Shown here piece after piece: positions 63,715-64,000 of a DNA stretch of 64,000 nucleotides. The translations under genes and the position numbers were made by a program. This stretch comes from an uncultured Stenotrophomonas sp. GTDB lineage: Bacteria > Pseudomonadota > Gammaproteobacteria > Xanthomonadales > Xanthomonadaceae. The DNA lies in assembly GCF_913778665.1 (NCBI RefSeq), contig NZ_CAJYVQ010000008.1:310001-374000 (forward strand), read 5' to 3'. The notes below the pieces were generated by a model. That model was not told the DNA's origin. It saw nothing but the letters and a program-made list of their open reading frames with translations, and did no database searches. Each line of letters opens with the position of its first letter. Position 1 is the first letter of the stretch.

Positions 63715-63747
63715 GACCCAGGCGGGGGCACCGCCTGGGTCTTTTTT
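63715..63747 (+). terminator. Strong intrinsic terminator
   Basis: An 11-bp perfect stem GACCCAGGCGG/CCGCCTGGGTC with a 5-nt loop is followed by six T residues. It is the best intrinsic terminator in the window. Confidence 0.93.
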
Positions 63748-63830
63748 ATGCCTGCCGGAGGTCCCTTGTGGGCGCGGCGTGACGGCCGTAGAGTGGCCGC
63801 CATCGTTCCTGGATGGATCGGAGGCTGGCG

Positions 63831-64000
63831 ATGTACCGCATCACGATGATCGCGTTGTTGCTGGGTCTGGCCGGAGCCGCAGCGGCCAAGACGGAAAAAC
63901 CCGTTGTACAGATGGACCGGCAGTCGCCGGTGGCCGACCAGGTGCGCCAGGTCGAAAAGGCGCTCGAGGACGGCGATTACAGTGAAATCTCCGCAGATGA
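63831..64000 (+). CDS. Secreted protein of unknown function, N-terminal part
   Basis: The frame is open from ATG 63831 to the window edge (56 codons and two bases). It starts with a signal peptide (MYRITMIALLLGLAGAAAA), cleaved around residue 19, and continues with a charged helical region (VADQVRQVEKALEDGDYSEI). GGAGG lies 7 bp upstream of the start. Too little is present to identify it. Confidence 0.75.
   Translation, partial: MYRITMIALLLGLAGAAAAKTEKPVVQMDRQSPVADQVRQVEKALEDGDYSEISAD

Overview
The window is about 64 kb of a high-GC gammaproteobacterial chromosome. It almost certainly comes from Stenotrophomonas, most likely the S. maltophilia complex. The evidence is the GTAG-headed hairpin repeats (the SMAG/REP family known from S. 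maltophilia), the gene content and order typical of Xanthomonadaceae, a class I fructose-bisphosphate aldolase inside the glycolytic cluster, and an S1/P1 nuclease of the type described from S. maltophilia. No phage, insertion sequence, plasmid gene or CRISPR array is visible. Most of the window looks like core chromosome; the only clearly hypothetical block follows a tRNA-Gly gene near 60 kb.

Layout. 1-2588: end of the type IV pilus operon (pilO tail, pilP, pilQ). 2795-9722: six tightly packed genes of a MoxR-DUF58-VWA-BatD (aerotolerance-type) operon. 9780-15909: a dicarboxylate/amino acid symporter, transketolase, a CoA-transferase/hydrolase family protein and a flavin reductase. 16029-18149: a BlaI-like repressor, an M56 peptidase fused to a TonB C-terminal domain, and a lipoprotein, with palindromic operators over the promoter. 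18183-21860: a persulfide-dioxygenase-like hydrolase, an S1/P1 nuclease, a GGDEF enzyme, and OmpW with a perfect ANR/FNR box upstream. 22054-32468: glycolysis (gap, pgk, a HAD phosphatase, pyk, class I fba) interrupted by DUF2339/DUF3999 envelope proteins. 32598-36859: a lipoprotein, a macrodomain protein, and divergent cysK and cysB-like genes. 37452-44549: copper-linked DUF2946 protein plus OprC-type receptor, then an RND efflux adaptor and pump. 44542-50365: GNAT, two AGCS sodium:amino acid symporters, a TrmH-type RNA methyltransferase and an outer-membrane protein. 50427-57841: M28 peptidase, mscL, FAH-family enzyme, Rieske protein, SLC13-type transporter, and thiS-thiG-trmB. 58049-64000: GDSL autotransporter esterase, tRNA-Gly(CCC), three unrecognised genes, a thioesterase, rimK and the start of a secreted protein.

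The most interesting non-coding signal is a set of four elements of about 105 bp (27244-27347, 27546-27650, 36949-37052, 37215-37316). They share a conserved core beginning GACGCCGTAAA. Their outer arms differ in sequence from copy to copy yet stay complementary, and so does an inner hairpin. This is the covariation expected of a folded RNA or a structure-selected DNA element. They occur as two tail-to-tail inverted pairs, and three of the four have a short hexanucleotide tandem tract on the same side of the core. A second family of GGGGTC...GACCCC palindromes (eight copies) sits mostly just after genes, and one copy contributes coding sequence to the N-terminus of the GNAT protein. SMAG/REP hairpins form a third family.

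All coordinates, motifs and alignments were read by eye. Family names rest on recognised motifs, not on database searches. Promoter and operator calls are inferences from sequence.
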